Shown in pieces: positions 16,335-24,914 of a stretch of 64,000 nt of DNA. Origin of the DNA: an uncultured Clostridia bacterium (GTDB lineage Bacteria > Bacillota > Clostridia > Lachnospirales > Anaerotignaceae); contig CAMBLO010000001.1 in the NCBI GenBank assembly GCA_945868505.1, positions 1-64,000 of the forward strand, in the 5' to 3' direction. The first letter of the stretch is position 1. Every line of letters starts with the position of its first letter. The position numbers and the translations under genes are program-made. The notes beneath the pieces are model-generated. The model ran no database searches. It was not told where the DNA came from and worked only from the letters and a program-made list of their open reading frames with translations.

Positions 16335-17627
16335 ATGGATCGTTTTGTTTTGAAAGGAAATATTTGTTACAGTCTGTCACCGCAAAAAATGATTGCCTTT
16401 GAAAAGGGTTACGCTGTTTGCATAGACGGAAAATCCCGGGGGGTATTTGAAACACTTCCCCAGAAATATAGCGATCTGCCGGTGATAGATTTTGGAGATC
16501 GGCTGATTATTCCCGGTCTTGTGGATTTGCATATCCATGCACCTCAGTATGCTTTTCGGGGCACAGGCATGGATTTGGAGCTGATGGATTGGCTGAATCA
16601 GCAGGCATTTCCCGAAGAGGCGAAATATGCAGATCTGACGTATGCAAAAAAAGCATATTCTATTTTTGCGGAGCAAATGAAAAAAAGTGCCACTACTCGT
16701 GTTTGTATGTTCGGAACACAGCATCGCCCTGCCACAGAGCTTCTGATGGAGTTAATGGAGGAAACAGGGCTGGTCAGCTTTGTGGGGAAAGTCAATATGG
16801 ACAGAGAGGCACCGGATAACCTGCGGGAAGAAAGTGCGGAAGCGTCGGTGCAGGCTACCATTGCATGGATCGAAAGCGTCAGTCAAAAATTTCAGCGTAC
16901 GAAGCCCATTTTGACCCCTCGTTTCATTCCCAGCTGCACTGATGAGCTGATGCAGAAGCTGCGGGAAATTCAAATGACCTATGAACTGCCTGTGCAGTCC
17001 CATCTTTCTGAAAATCAGGGTGAAATTGCATTTGTCCGTGAATTGCGCCCCCGAAACAAATTTTATGGAGATGCCTATGAGGAACATGATCTTTTCGGCA
17101 GAAATAAAGAAAATCATAAAGAGGTCAAAACCATCATGGCCCATTGCGTATGGTCTGAGGAGGAGGAAGTGGAGCTGATGCGGCAGAATGGCGTTTTTGT
17201 GGCCCATTGTCCGGCTTCCAATATGAACCTTTCCAGCGGTATTGCCCCTATAAGAAGCTATCTGGATAAGGGGCTGCGGGTCGGCTTGGGCAGCGATGTG
17301 GCAGGGGGACACTGTGAATCCATCTTCCGAGCCATTACAGATACGGTGCAGGTTTCAAAAATGTACTGGAGACTGGTGGATTCTTCAGCAAGTCCCATCA
17401 CTTTCCCGGAGGCGTTCTATCTGGCAACAAAAGGCGGCGGTGCCTTCTTTGGTAAAGTCGGCAGTTTTGAGGAAGGGTATGATTTTGATGCCATTGTTTT
17501 GGAGGATGCAGTTTTGCCTTATCCACAGGAATTGAGTGTGCTGCAGCGGCTGGAACGAGCAGTTTATTTATCGTTAGATTTGAATGGCATTTATGCGAAA
17601 TTTGTAGAGGGCCGTCAGTTATTTTAA
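16335..17627 (+). CDS. guaD: Guanine deaminase
   Basis: This 430-aa amidohydrolase converts guanine to xanthine in purine salvage and breakdown. Zinc ligands and catalytic residues are visible: HIHAPQ (first metal histidines), SHLSEN, AHCVWSEEE and GLGSDVAGG. The segment YAFRGTGMDLELMDWLN is characteristic of guanine deaminase rather than other members. ATG 16335 is chosen from GGAAAGGGG upstream, and an extension to 16302 lacks a site. No purine genes adjoin it, so it is a single-gene unit. Confidence 0.92.
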   Translation: MDRFVLKGNICYSLSPQKMIAFEKGYAVCIDGKSRGVFETLPQKYSDLPVIDFGDRLIIPGLVDLHIHAPQYAFRGTGMDLELMDWLNQQAFPEEAKYADLTYAKKAYSIFAEQMKKSATTRVCMFGTQHRPATELLMELMEETGLVSFVGKVNMDREAPDNLREESAEASVQATIAWIESVSQKFQRTKPILTPRFIPSCTDELMQKLREIQMTYELPVQSHLSENQGEIAFVRELRPRNKFYGDAYEEHDLFGRNKENHKEVKTIMAHCVWSEEEEVELMRQNGVFVAHCPASNMNLSSGIAPIRSYLDKGLRVGLGSDVAGGHCESIFRAITDTVQVSKMYWRLVDSSASPITFPEAFYLATKGGGAFFGKVGSFEEGYDFDAIVLEDAVLPYPQELSVLQRLERAVYLSLDLNGIYAKFVEGRQLF

Positions 17628-17658
17628 CACAAAAGATTGGTTTGAATATAAAACAGGA

Positions 17659-17699
17659 TTGTTTTTTTGCGGATTTTCTGTATACTAAAAGGGAGTATA
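17659..17699 (+). promoter_or_regulatory. Promoter and dyad upstream of plsX
   Basis: TTGTTT (17659-17664), 16 bases, TATACT (17681-17686) form a likely promoter. The -10 is the left arm of an inverted repeat, TATACT-N7-AGTATA (17681-17699). A repressor such as FapR, which controls plsX in Bacillus, would bind about here, but the sequence is not a clear match to the FapR site. Confidence 0.5.
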
Positions 17700-17730
17700 T
17701 TGAAATTTCCCGCAGAAAGGTGGAAGAAAT

Positions 17731-18723
17731 ATGGAGAAAAGAATTACGGTAGCACTGGATGCCATGGGCGGCGACAATGCCCCCGTGGAAACAGTCAAGG
17801 GTGCAGTAGAAGCTATCAAAGAGCTGAATGTAAACATCAAACTGGTAGGGCAGGAAGATGTAGTGAAAGCAGAGTTGGCGAAATATGAATATGACAAGGA
17901 GCGTATTGAAGTGGTACACGCTTCCGAGGTCATCAGTACCGATGAAGTGCCAACAATGGCTATCCGCCGCAAGAAAGATTCTTCCCTGGTAGTGGCGTTG
18001 AATCTGGTGAAAAACGGGGAGGCAGATGGCATCGTTTCTGCCGGCAGCACAGGTGCCCTGCTGACAGGTGCCCTGCTGATTGTGGGTCGTTTGCCCGGCG
18101 TGGAACGTCCTGCTCTGGGAACATGCCTGCCTACAAAGAATGGATTTACATTCCTGCTGGACAGCGGTGCTAATGTTGACTGTAAGCCGAAATATCTGGA
18201 ACAGTTTGCGAAGATGGGCTCCGTTTATGTGGAAAATGTTTTCGGCATCAAAAATCCCAAGGTTGCTCTGGTAAATATCGGTGCGGAAAAGGAAAAAGGC
18301 AATGCCCTGACAAAGGAAACCTATGAATTGCTGGAACAGGTGGAGACTATCAACTTTACAGGCAATATCGAGCCAAGAAATATCCCCTATGGCGATGCAG
18401 ATGTTGTGATTTGCGATGGTTTCGTTGGCAACACCATTCTGAAGCTGTCCGAAGGTCTGGCCAAAACGATTTTTGATATCCTGAAAGGGGAAATCATGAA
18501 GGGTTTCTACAAGGTTGGTGCCATGATCTTGAAAACACCCTTCAGAAATATGAAGAAATTCATGGATTCTGATGAAATTGGTGGTGCGCCTTTCATCGGT
18601 CTGAAATCTCTGGTGGTGAAAGCCCACGGCAGTTCCAATGCCAAGGCATTCAAGAACGCTGTGCGCCAGTGTGTGCTGTTTACAGAAGCGGATATCATCG
18701 GCAAGATCAAGGACAAGATCTGA
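17731..18723 (+). CDS. plsX: Phosphate acyltransferase PlsX
   Basis: PlsX makes acyl-phosphate from acyl-ACP for phosphatidic acid synthesis. The 330-aa protein starts with RITVALDAMGGDNAP, the family hallmark, and is full length. AGAAAGGTGG precedes ATG 17731. It leads into acpP and rnc, the classic plsX-acpP-rnc order, though acpP also has its own promoter in the 112-base gap. Functionally it meets the FakA-like kinase at 3.7 kb, which supplies the same acyl-phosphate. Confidence 0.96.
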   Translation: MEKRITVALDAMGGDNAPVETVKGAVEAIKELNVNIKLVGQEDVVKAELAKYEYDKERIEVVHASEVISTDEVPTMAIRRKKDSSLVVALNLVKNGEADGIVSAGSTGALLTGALLIVGRLPGVERPALGTCLPTKNGFTFLLDSGANVDCKPKYLEQFAKMGSVYVENVFGIKNPKVALVNIGAEKEKGNALTKETYELLEQVETINFTGNIEPRNIPYGDADVVICDGFVGNTILKLSEGLAKTIFDILKGEIMKGFYKVGAMILKTPFRNMKKFMDSDEIGGAPFIGLKSLVVKAHGSSNAKAFKNAVRQCVLFTEADIIGKIKDKI

Positions 18724-18765
18724 TGAAGATTCTGTAAATTTTTTCTGAATTTTCCTGGATTTTTG

Positions 18766-18794
18766 CTGACAAAAGCGGGGAAATAGAGTATAGT
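18766..18794 (+). promoter_or_regulatory. Promoter of acpP-rnc
   Basis: CTGACA (18766-18771), 17 bases, TATAGT (18789-18794): five of six consensus bases in each hexamer. Confidence 0.7.
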
Positions 18795-18835
18795 ATGAAA
18801 AGAAAAAAACGACTATTTTTTTGGAGGTAATGAAT

Positions 18836-19078
18836 ATGGATGAATCTTTAGTACTGAATGTGATTGCAGAGCAGATCGGTGTGCCTGCAGAAAGCCTGTC
18901 TGCAGAAACAGCATTTGCAGATCTGAATGCGGACTCTCTGGAATTGTTCCAGATCATCGTAGCGCTGGAAGAAAAATTCGAAATTGAATTCGACAACGAT
19001 AGAGCAGAAAACATCAAGTTGGTAGGAGATGTATTGGATTACATTGCAGAACTGGTTGCTGCCAAGGAAGAAGAATAA
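18836..19078 (+). CDS. acpP: Acyl carrier protein
   Basis: This 80-aa acidic four-helix protein carries growing fatty acids on a phosphopantetheine arm attached to the Ser of LNADSLELFQ (~residue 36). ATG 18836 is chosen because TGGAGGT is 7 bases upstream. ATG 18830 would leave only one base of spacing. CoaD in this window makes the precursor of its prosthetic group. Confidence 0.96.
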   Translation: MDESLVLNVIAEQIGVPAESLSAETAFADLNADSLELFQIIVALEEKFEIEFDNDRAENIKLVGDVLDYIAELVAAKEEE

Positions 19079-19080
19079 TT

Positions 19081-19779
19081 ATGAACCATCTGAATTTGGA
19101 AGAATTTGAACGAAAAATCCAATATACTTTTTCGGATAAAAGCTTACTGGTTCTAGCGTTAACCCATAGTTCCTATGCCAATGAAACCAAAAAAGGCAGT
19201 CATGAGAACAATGAAAGACTGGAATTTTTGGGAGATGCCGTGCTGGATATGGTGGTCAGTGAATATATGTACCGCCATTTCCCCAAGATGCCTGAAGGCG
19301 AATTGACAAAGCTGCGGGCGGCAGTGGTATGCGAAGGCTCCCTTGCGGAGCTTTCCAGAAAGCTGGGCATCGGTCGTTGTCTGCTGCTGGGCAAGGGCGA
19401 AGAAAGCACCGGCGGCAGAAATCGTGATTCCATTTTGGCAGATGCGTTTGAAGCCATCATCGGTGCGATTTGTATTGATGGCGGCATGGAAGCGGTGACA
19501 AAATATATCATGGGCTTTATGGTAGACTGCATCGAAAAAACAAAGAGCAACTTCCGCAATCTGGATTGTAAGACCCATTTGCAGGAAGTGATCCAGAAGA
19601 TCAGCAAGGTGCCTCTGCAGTATGCGATCGTAGATGAACAGGGGCCAGACCATAATAAGGTATTTGTGGCAGAAGTGACCCATGATGGTCGTGTGCTGGG
19701 TAAGGGCAGCGGCAGAAGCAAAAAAGAAGCGGAGCAGAATGCCGCAAATAACGCATTGGAGCATATGAACCGTTCCTAA
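19081..19779 (+). CDS. rnc: Ribonuclease III
   Basis: RNase III cuts double-stranded RNA in rRNA maturation and mRNA control. The 232-aa protein has the catalytic signature NERLEFLGDAVL (~42-53), the second acidic cluster DAFEAIIGA, and a C-terminal dsRNA-binding domain (~160-232) ending KKEAEQNAANNAL. It begins 2 bases after the acpP stop and ends the plsX-acpP-rnc run. Smc and ftsY, often next, are absent here. Confidence 0.97.
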   Translation: MNHLNLEEFERKIQYTFSDKSLLVLALTHSSYANETKKGSHENNERLEFLGDAVLDMVVSEYMYRHFPKMPEGELTKLRAAVVCEGSLAELSRKLGIGRCLLLGKGEESTGGRNRDSILADAFEAIIGAICIDGGMEAVTKYIMGFMVDCIEKTKSNFRNLDCKTHLQEVIQKISKVPLQYAIVDEQGPDHNKVFVAEVTHDGRVLGKGSGRSKKEAEQNAANNALEHMNRS

Positions 19780-19818
19780 GGCGGGGTATGCTCGAGGGTG
19801 TTGTAAAAAGAATTTTGA

Positions 19819-19850
19819 CCTCAAACTCAAAAGAGTTTGGGGTTTTCTTA
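19819..19850 (+). terminator. Terminator after rnc
   Basis: Arms CCTCAAACTC and GAGTTTGGGG form a 10-bp stem with an AAAA loop, followed by TTTTCTT. Confidence 0.85.
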
Positions 19851-20240
19851 TATAAGAAAAAACCACCTGCTATGAAGGTGGAATGTACGGATTTTAGTGT
19901 CAGCCCATACAAAAAACACCGTTTTGCTATATTGGAGGCGGCTACCAACCGAGACCAAACAGAACGGAGGACATTAGAAATGAAGAACAAAGCTAATGAG
20001 AGCAGATTGGGAAACACTGTACTCTTTGCAGAAACGGGTCTGAGGTTTTCCACTTTGATAGAGGATAATTTATTATAACAGTTAGTGTGTATTTGTGTCT
20101 GCTTTTTTGATATAGATCAAGTTATGATTTGTAAGGATTCAACAGACCTTGGAAAGCTATTGCAAAAATGCAACAGATTTCAGCAAATGCAGAAGGGAAT
20201 GTCACAAAGTTTAAAACGTAGTTTTGTTTATTTTGCTTTG
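19851..20240. other. Non-coding spacer, possible IS200/IS605-type remnant
   Basis: No convincing gene is seen. Around 19861-19880 the hairpin CCACCT-N7-AGGTGG is followed by a TTTTAGTGTCAGCCC-like stretch, which resembles, from memory, the ends of IS200/IS605-type elements. No transposase frame accompanies it. A 96-codon open stretch here has no ribosome site at its start and no family resemblance. Treated as decayed mobile DNA or plain spacer. Confidence 0.3.
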
Positions 20241-20270
20241 TTGACAGATACTGAGGGATGAAGATAGAAT
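20241..20270 (+). promoter_or_regulatory. Promoter of the DUF134 gene
   Basis: TTGACA (20241-20246), 18 bases, TAGAAT (20265-20270), about 45 bases before the start codon. Confidence 0.65.
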
Positions 20271-20313
20271 GAATATATCGGCATAGGGTACATGATATAA
20301 AGGAGGGGATGAC

Positions 20314-20613
20314 TTGCGTAGAAAAAAGCCACGAGAGGTTTCTTCCCTGCCTCAAAATCTTGGGTTTCGCCCAATAAACGATTTTGAAGGAAAACCGGCA
20401 GTGATTTTGACGGTGGATGAATATGAAACCATTCGTTTAGTGGACAAAGAGGGGATTTCGCAGGAGGAATGTGGAATATATATGAATGTTTCTCGCGCAA
20501 CAGCACAGCGTATCTATGCGGCGGCGCGCAGAAAAATTGCACATTCTCTGGTAGAGGGGCTTCCGCTTCAAATAGAAGGGGGAGACTACCTGCTGAAAAA
20601 TATAGAAGAATGA
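20314..20613 (+). CDS. DUF134 (UPF0251) family DNA-binding protein
   Basis: This 99-aa protein uses a TTG start with AGGAGGGG five bases upstream. The N-terminal PQNLGFRPI is followed by a helix-turn-helix like sigma region 4 (~35-75: LTVDEYETIRLVDKEGISQ and MNVSRATAQRIYAAARRKIA), the hallmark of UPF0251. Such proteins often sit near nitrogenase-accessory (NifB/dinitrogenase cofactor) or metal genes. Here it stands alone before the ribose operon. Its regulon is unknown. Confidence 0.88.
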   Translation: MRRKKPREVSSLPQNLGFRPINDFEGKPAVILTVDEYETIRLVDKEGISQEECGIYMNVSRATAQRIYAAARRKIAHSLVEGLPLQIEGGDYLLKNIEE

Positions 20614-20732
20614 GCATGGGGGCCCTTGGCTGTATCATTTTGGGGACAAAAGAATCTCATTGGAAGGAATTATACATAATAAACAATTTTTGTTTGGGAA
20701 ATGGTTGAAATCGCTGAAAAAAAAACAGCAGA

Positions 20733-20762
20733 TTGACACTATAAAATACTAAGGGTTATAAT
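20733..20762 (+). promoter_or_regulatory. Promoter of the ribose operon
   Basis: TTGACA (20733-20738), 18 bases, TATAAT (20757-20762). Both hexamers are perfect. It lies 43 bases before the rbsR start and just upstream of the LacI-type operator. Confidence 0.85.
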
Positions 20763-20775
20763 TTAAAAAACAGGT

Positions 20776-20789
20776 TGAAACCGATTTCA
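20776..20789 (+). promoter_or_regulatory. LacI-family operator (probable RbsR site)
   Basis: TGAAACCGATTTCA has perfect 5-bp arms (TGAAA/TTTCA) around CCGA, matching the LacI/GalR operator pattern. It begins 14 bases after the -10 box, at about +7, ideal for repression of rbsR and the downstream operon. CcpA boxes have a similar form, so catabolite control is an alternative. Confidence 0.75.
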
Positions 20790-20804
20790 GGTGGAGGGAA
20801 TCGT

Positions 20805-21797
20805 ATGGTAAGCATCAGAGAAGTGGCGAAAAGAGCAGGTGTTTCACCTGCGACAGTATCCAGAGTGATCAATGGGACTGCCAATGTAGACCCGATCAAG
20901 AGGGAACAAGTGCTTGTTGTAGTCGATGAAACGGGTTACAAACCAAACGAGCTTGCTCGTGCGCTATTCAAAAAATCCTCCAAAATCATTGGCGTGATCG
21001 TGCCAAATATTGAAAATGCATTTTTTGGTGAACTGGCAAGAGCCATTGAAGAGGAAGCTTATCAAAACAATTACCGTATCCTTTTGTGTAATTCTCAAAA
21101 CAATACGGAAAAAGAACTGCTGAATATTCAGACGCTGAATCAGCTCAATGCAGACGGCATCATCATCATGACAAACAGTGAAAACCTTGCTTCCCAAATG
21201 GGGCCGTGCCAAGTGCCCTTTGTAATCCTCGACCGCAAGATTGAAGGTCTGGATGAGATTGCTTTTATCGAAGCGGATCATTATAAGGGGGGCAGAATGG
21301 CTACGGAGCATCTGCTCCAATGTGGGTGTAAAAACATCGTTTGTATGCGGGGGCCGCAAAAATTTTCCAGTGGTCAGCAAAGATTTTTGGGCTATCTGGA
21401 TATTTGCAAAGAATACGGTCTGAAGGTGCAGTGGCTGGATTGTGATTATGATTACGAAGAAGGTCTGCGGGTGGCAGAAGAGCTGTTATCGGAATTTCCT
21501 GATGTAGATGGCATTTTAGCCTGCAATGATATGGTCGCCATCGCGGCGTATAAGGTACTATTGAGTAAAGGCTTTCATGTGCCGGAGGATATCCAGCTGA
21601 TGGGCTTTGATAATATCCGATTCAGTAAATTGTTTGCGCCGGAATTTTCAACGATCATTCAGCCGATCAAAGAAATGGGGACCTTGGCTACACAGGTCAT
21701 TGTGCAGTATGCCAACGGAGAACCGATTCAAAAGGAAAATCTGTTTGACGTATCTTTGGTGGAACGGCAGACAACAAGACATACAAAGGAAAAGTGA
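20805..21797 (+). CDS. rbsR: LacI-family repressor of the ribose operon
   Basis: The 330-aa regulator has the N-terminal HTH VSIREVAKRAGVSPATVSRVING and hinge helix ELARALFKKSS, followed by a periplasmic-binding-protein-like effector domain (~60-330). It heads the rbsDACBK genes and has its own operator overlapping the transcript start, so autoregulation and ribose (or ribose-phosphate) induction are likely. ATG 20805 is chosen from GGTGGAGGG upstream. The in-frame extension to 20775 would run into the operator. Confidence 0.92.
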   Translation: MVSIREVAKRAGVSPATVSRVINGTANVDPIKREQVLVVVDETGYKPNELARALFKKSSKIIGVIVPNIENAFFGELARAIEEEAYQNNYRILLCNSQNNTEKELLNIQTLNQLNADGIIIMTNSENLASQMGPCQVPFVILDRKIEGLDEIAFIEADHYKGGRMATEHLLQCGCKNIVCMRGPQKFSSGQQRFLGYLDICKEYGLKVQWLDCDYDYEEGLRVAEELLSEFPDVDGILACNDMVAIAAYKVLLSKGFHVPEDIQLMGFDNIRFSKLFAPEFSTIIQPIKEMGTLATQVIVQYANGEPIQKENLFDVSLVERQTTRHTKEK

Positions 21798-21833
21798 TTG
21801 AAGACAAACATACGACAGGAAGGAGTTTTTGCT

Positions 21834-22238
21834 TTGAAAAAACAGGGGATTTTAAACAGCGATATTTCCAGAGTATTATCTTATATGGGACATACAGATA
21901 CCATTTGTATCGGTGACTGTGGTCTGCCCATTCCCGACGAGGTGGAACGGATCGACCTGGCACTGGCATTTGGCGAGCCCCCTTTTATGAGAACACTGGA
22001 AATTGTAGCAGGGGACATGAAAATAGAAAAAATCGTTCTGGCAGAAGAGATCAAAGAACAGAATCCTGATGTACTCAGCAAAGTGGAAGCATTTTTTGCA
22101 GGTCAGGATATTGAGGTGGAATTTGTATCTCATGCAGAGCTGAAAGAAAGAACCCATGACTGCAAGGCTGTGATCAGAACGGGTGAAACCACACCTTATG
22201 CAAACATTATCCTTCAGTCCGGCTGTATTTTCGTTTAA
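21834..22238 (+). CDS. rbsD: D-ribose pyranase
   Basis: RbsD interconverts pyranose forms of ribose so that ribokinase can use the furanose. The 134-aa protein begins MKKQGILNSDISRVLSYMGHTD, with the catalytic His in MGHTD and the GDCGLPIP motif, then the C-terminal TGETTPYANIIL. I place the start at TTG 21834 because AGGAAGGAG lies 8 bases upstream; the frame also stays open to 21798. Second gene of the operon. Confidence 0.94.
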   Translation: MKKQGILNSDISRVLSYMGHTDTICIGDCGLPIPDEVERIDLALAFGEPPFMRTLEIVAGDMKIEKIVLAEEIKEQNPDVLSKVEAFFAGQDIEVEFVSHAELKERTHDCKAVIRTGETTPYANIILQSGCIFV

Positions 22239-22287
22239 AAGAATGTTTTCCCGATGAAAAAATAAAAAGGAAAGGGGATAGAGCAGA

Positions 22288-23772
22288 ATGAATATCGAAA
22301 TGAAGGGCATAGACAAGTCCTTCGGTTCGAATCAGGTTTTGAAAGATGCCGGATTCTTACTGAAAGATGGTGAAGTACATGCTCTTATGGGTGAGAACGG
22401 TGCAGGCAAGTCCACCCTGATGAAGATCCTGACAGGCGTATACACAAAAGATGCCGGTACGATTTTGGTGGATGGCAAGGAAGTTGTCTTTAAAAATCCA
22501 CAGGAGGCAGAAAAAGCAGGTATCGTATTCATCTATCAGGAATTGAATGTACTGTTCGACCTTACAGTAGAAGAAAATCTGTTCATGGGTAAAGAAATCA
22601 CAAAAGGTTTCGGTATCTGTGACAAAAAAGCCATGAGAGCAAAAGCACAGGAAGTTATGGACAAAATGGGGGTAAATATCCCTGTAACAGCAACCATGTC
22701 CGACTTGTCTGTCGGTCAGCAGCAGATGGTAGAAATCTGTAAGGCACTGATGGCAGATGCAAAGGTCATCATCATGGACGAACCTACAGCAGCATTGACT
22801 GCCAGCGAAACAAGAGGTTTGTTTGAAGTTGTCAACGCTCTGCGGGCGAAGGGGGTATCTATCGTATATATCTCCCACCGTATGGAAGAAATCTTTGAAT
22901 TGTGCGACCGTATTACAGTCCTGCGGGATGGTGCATACGTGGGCACAGAAAATATCAAGGATATCGATTTGGATCACGTTGTGCAGATGATGATCGGTCG
23001 TACCATTGGGGAACGTTTCCCCAAACGTGAGGTAGCGGTGGGCAAAGAAGTGTTGCGTGTAGAAGGTCTGAGCAGCGGCAAGCTGTTCAAAGATGTCAGC
23101 TTTGATGTAAAAGCCGGCGAAGTTCTTGGTGTTTCCGGTCTGATGGGCGCAGGCAGAACAGAGATCATGCATGCCATTTTCGGCAATATCCATCGGGATG
23201 CGGGGAAGATTTTCATCGACGGTAAAGAAGTGAACATCAAAAACCCCAGACAGGCCATCGCCGCAGGCATCGGCTTCATCACAGAAGACCGTAAGACAGA
23301 GGGTCTGCTTCTGGAAAAGAGCGTTGCGGAAAATATCGAGATTACCAATCTGGGCAAGGTAGCCAATGGATTCGTACTGAATAAAGAAAAGCAGAATGCT
23401 ATCGTAAAAAAAGGTATCGAAGAATTTCGCATCAAATGCTTTGGCCCTGACCATGAATGTAATAACCTGAGCGGTGGTAACCAACAGAAGGTTGTATTGG
23501 CAAAATGGGTCTACACAGATCCCAAGATTCTGATTCTGGACGAACCCACAAGAGGCGTGGATATCGGTGCCAAGAAGGAAATCTATAACATCATCAACGA
23601 AATGGCTGCAAAAGGCGTAGCCGTGATCATGGTATCTTCTGAACTGCCGGAAGTCCTTGGCATGAGCGACCGAATCGTAGTTGTTCATGAAGGTAAGATC
23701 ACAGGTATCCTGGATGCGGCAGAAGCAGATCAGGCAAAAGTAATGACATTAGCTACAGGGGGAAGTTTATAA
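22288..23772 (+). CDS. rbsA: Ribose ABC transporter, ATP-binding protein
   Basis: This 494-aa protein has two fused ATPase domains, as in all RbsA/MglA proteins. The first has Walker A GENGAGKST and signature LSVGQQQM. The second has a degenerate Walker A (GLMGAGRTE) and LSGGNQQK. It powers import through RbsC of ribose delivered by RbsB. The stop overlaps the rbsC start by one base. AGGAAAGGGG precedes ATG 22288. The sugar could differ, but rbsD and rbsK make ribose the best call. Confidence 0.95.
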   Translation: MNIEMKGIDKSFGSNQVLKDAGFLLKDGEVHALMGENGAGKSTLMKILTGVYTKDAGTILVDGKEVVFKNPQEAEKAGIVFIYQELNVLFDLTVEENLFMGKEITKGFGICDKKAMRAKAQEVMDKMGVNIPVTATMSDLSVGQQQMVEICKALMADAKVIIMDEPTAALTASETRGLFEVVNALRAKGVSIVYISHRMEEIFELCDRITVLRDGAYVGTENIKDIDLDHVVQMMIGRTIGERFPKREVAVGKEVLRVEGLSSGKLFKDVSFDVKAGEVLGVSGLMGAGRTEIMHAIFGNIHRDAGKIFIDGKEVNIKNPRQAIAAGIGFITEDRKTEGLLLEKSVAENIEITNLGKVANGFVLNKEKQNAIVKKGIEEFRIKCFGPDHECNNLSGGNQQKVVLAKWVYTDPKILILDEPTRGVDIGAKKEIYNIINEMAAKGVAVIMVSSELPEVLGMSDRIVVVHEGKITGILDAAEADQAKVMTLATGGSL

Positions 23773-24746
23773 TGGAAAAAACAAAGAAAAGCTTAGGGGC
23801 TTATTTTGGTGAGTATGCTGCGTTTATTGCGCTGCTCCTGCTGGCAGTAGTGCTGTGCTGCGTCAGCCCTGAATTCAGAACAGCCAGCAACTTTTTGAAC
23901 CTGATGCGTCAGGCAACATTCAATGGTCTGATCGCTTTTGGTATGACGTGTGTTATCCTCTCTGATGGTATCGACTTGTCTGTTGGTTCTACCTTTGCGC
24001 TGAGTGCCATCATCTGTGCAGAAATGCTGGTGAATGGGATTGCAGCACCTTTGGCTATCATTGCAGCATTGATCATTGGCACAGCATTGGGTGCATTCAG
24101 TGGTATTTTGGTAACAAAAGGCCGCCTGCAGCCCTTTATCGCAACATTGATCACTATGACAGCTTATCGTGGCTTTGCCATGATTATCACAGACGGGAAA
24201 CCCATCTCCAAGCTGAAAGCAAGCATCGAAAGCGATTTTGGTGCGAAACTGTTTGAAACACTGGGGAAAGGCTCCCTGAATCTGGGTTCTTTCAAGATTC
24301 CCGTGCCTGTTATCATCCTGCTGGTTTCTCTGGCAATCTTCTGGTTCATGCTGACAAAAACAACTTTCGGCAGAAAGATTTACGCAACAGGCAGCAACAT
24401 CAAATGTGCAAACCTGGTTGGTGTGGATACAACAAAAACAAAGATCATCGTATATGCGATTTCCGGTTTCATGTCTGCTCTGGCAGGTCTGATCATGATT
24501 TCCCGTGTAGACTCTGCTCAGTCTATCCTGGGGCAGGGCTATGAACTGGATGCCATCGCAGCAGTTGCTCTGGGCGGCACAAGCATGAGCGGCGGCCGTG
24601 GTAAGATCATGGGCACATTCGCCGGTGTTATGATTATTGCAGTACTGAACAATGGTATGAATATCATGGGTATCAATACATATTATCAGTCTGTCGTAAA
24701 AGCATTGGTTATCCTGATCGCTGTATTGGCTGACCGCAAGAGATAA
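23772..24746 (+). CDS. rbsC: Ribose ABC transporter, permease
   Basis: This 324-aa integral membrane protein has about 8-10 hydrophobic segments and the BPD_transp_2 signatures GIDLSVGSTFAL and AAVALGGTSMSGGRGK. It pairs with RbsA as a homodimeric channel. Its ATG overlaps the rbsA stop. A 168-base gap separates it from rbsB and shows no terminator. Confidence 0.95.
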   Translation: MEKTKKSLGAYFGEYAAFIALLLLAVVLCCVSPEFRTASNFLNLMRQATFNGLIAFGMTCVILSDGIDLSVGSTFALSAIICAEMLVNGIAAPLAIIAALIIGTALGAFSGILVTKGRLQPFIATLITMTAYRGFAMIITDGKPISKLKASIESDFGAKLFETLGKGSLNLGSFKIPVPVIILLVSLAIFWFMLTKTTFGRKIYATGSNIKCANLVGVDTTKTKIIVYAISGFMSALAGLIMISRVDSAQSILGQGYELDAIAAVALGGTSMSGGRGKIMGTFAGVMIIAVLNNGMNIMGINTYYQSVVKALVILIAVLADRKR

Positions 24747-24914
24747 TCAATGCGGCAGCGAAAAGCGGCGGAAGCAGCCGAAGCAGAATGTAAATGGCAC
24801 AGGCTGGCTTCATCAAAAGCAGTTATATGAGCGGCGGCGTAGGGGAACACGCATCAGTCCGCTTGTATATAGATTAAAAGGAAAAGAGAAAAAAAGAAAA
24901 CGGAGGCAAGAAAA

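Noticed and set aside
17398-19017. 539-codon open frame on the minus strand across guaD, plsX and acpP.
   Set aside because: It spans three well-supported genes on the other strand and has no recognisable domain.
20704-20718. A second operator half-site pair (TGAAATCGCTGAAA) upstream of the rbs promoter.
   Set aside because: The two halves are direct, not inverted, so it is not a LacI-type palindrome.
22357-23688. Long open frame of ~443 codons on the minus strand inside rbsA.
   Set aside because: It is antisense to a clear ABC ATPase, rich in Cys, His and Phe as expected of a shadow frame, and has no ribosome site.
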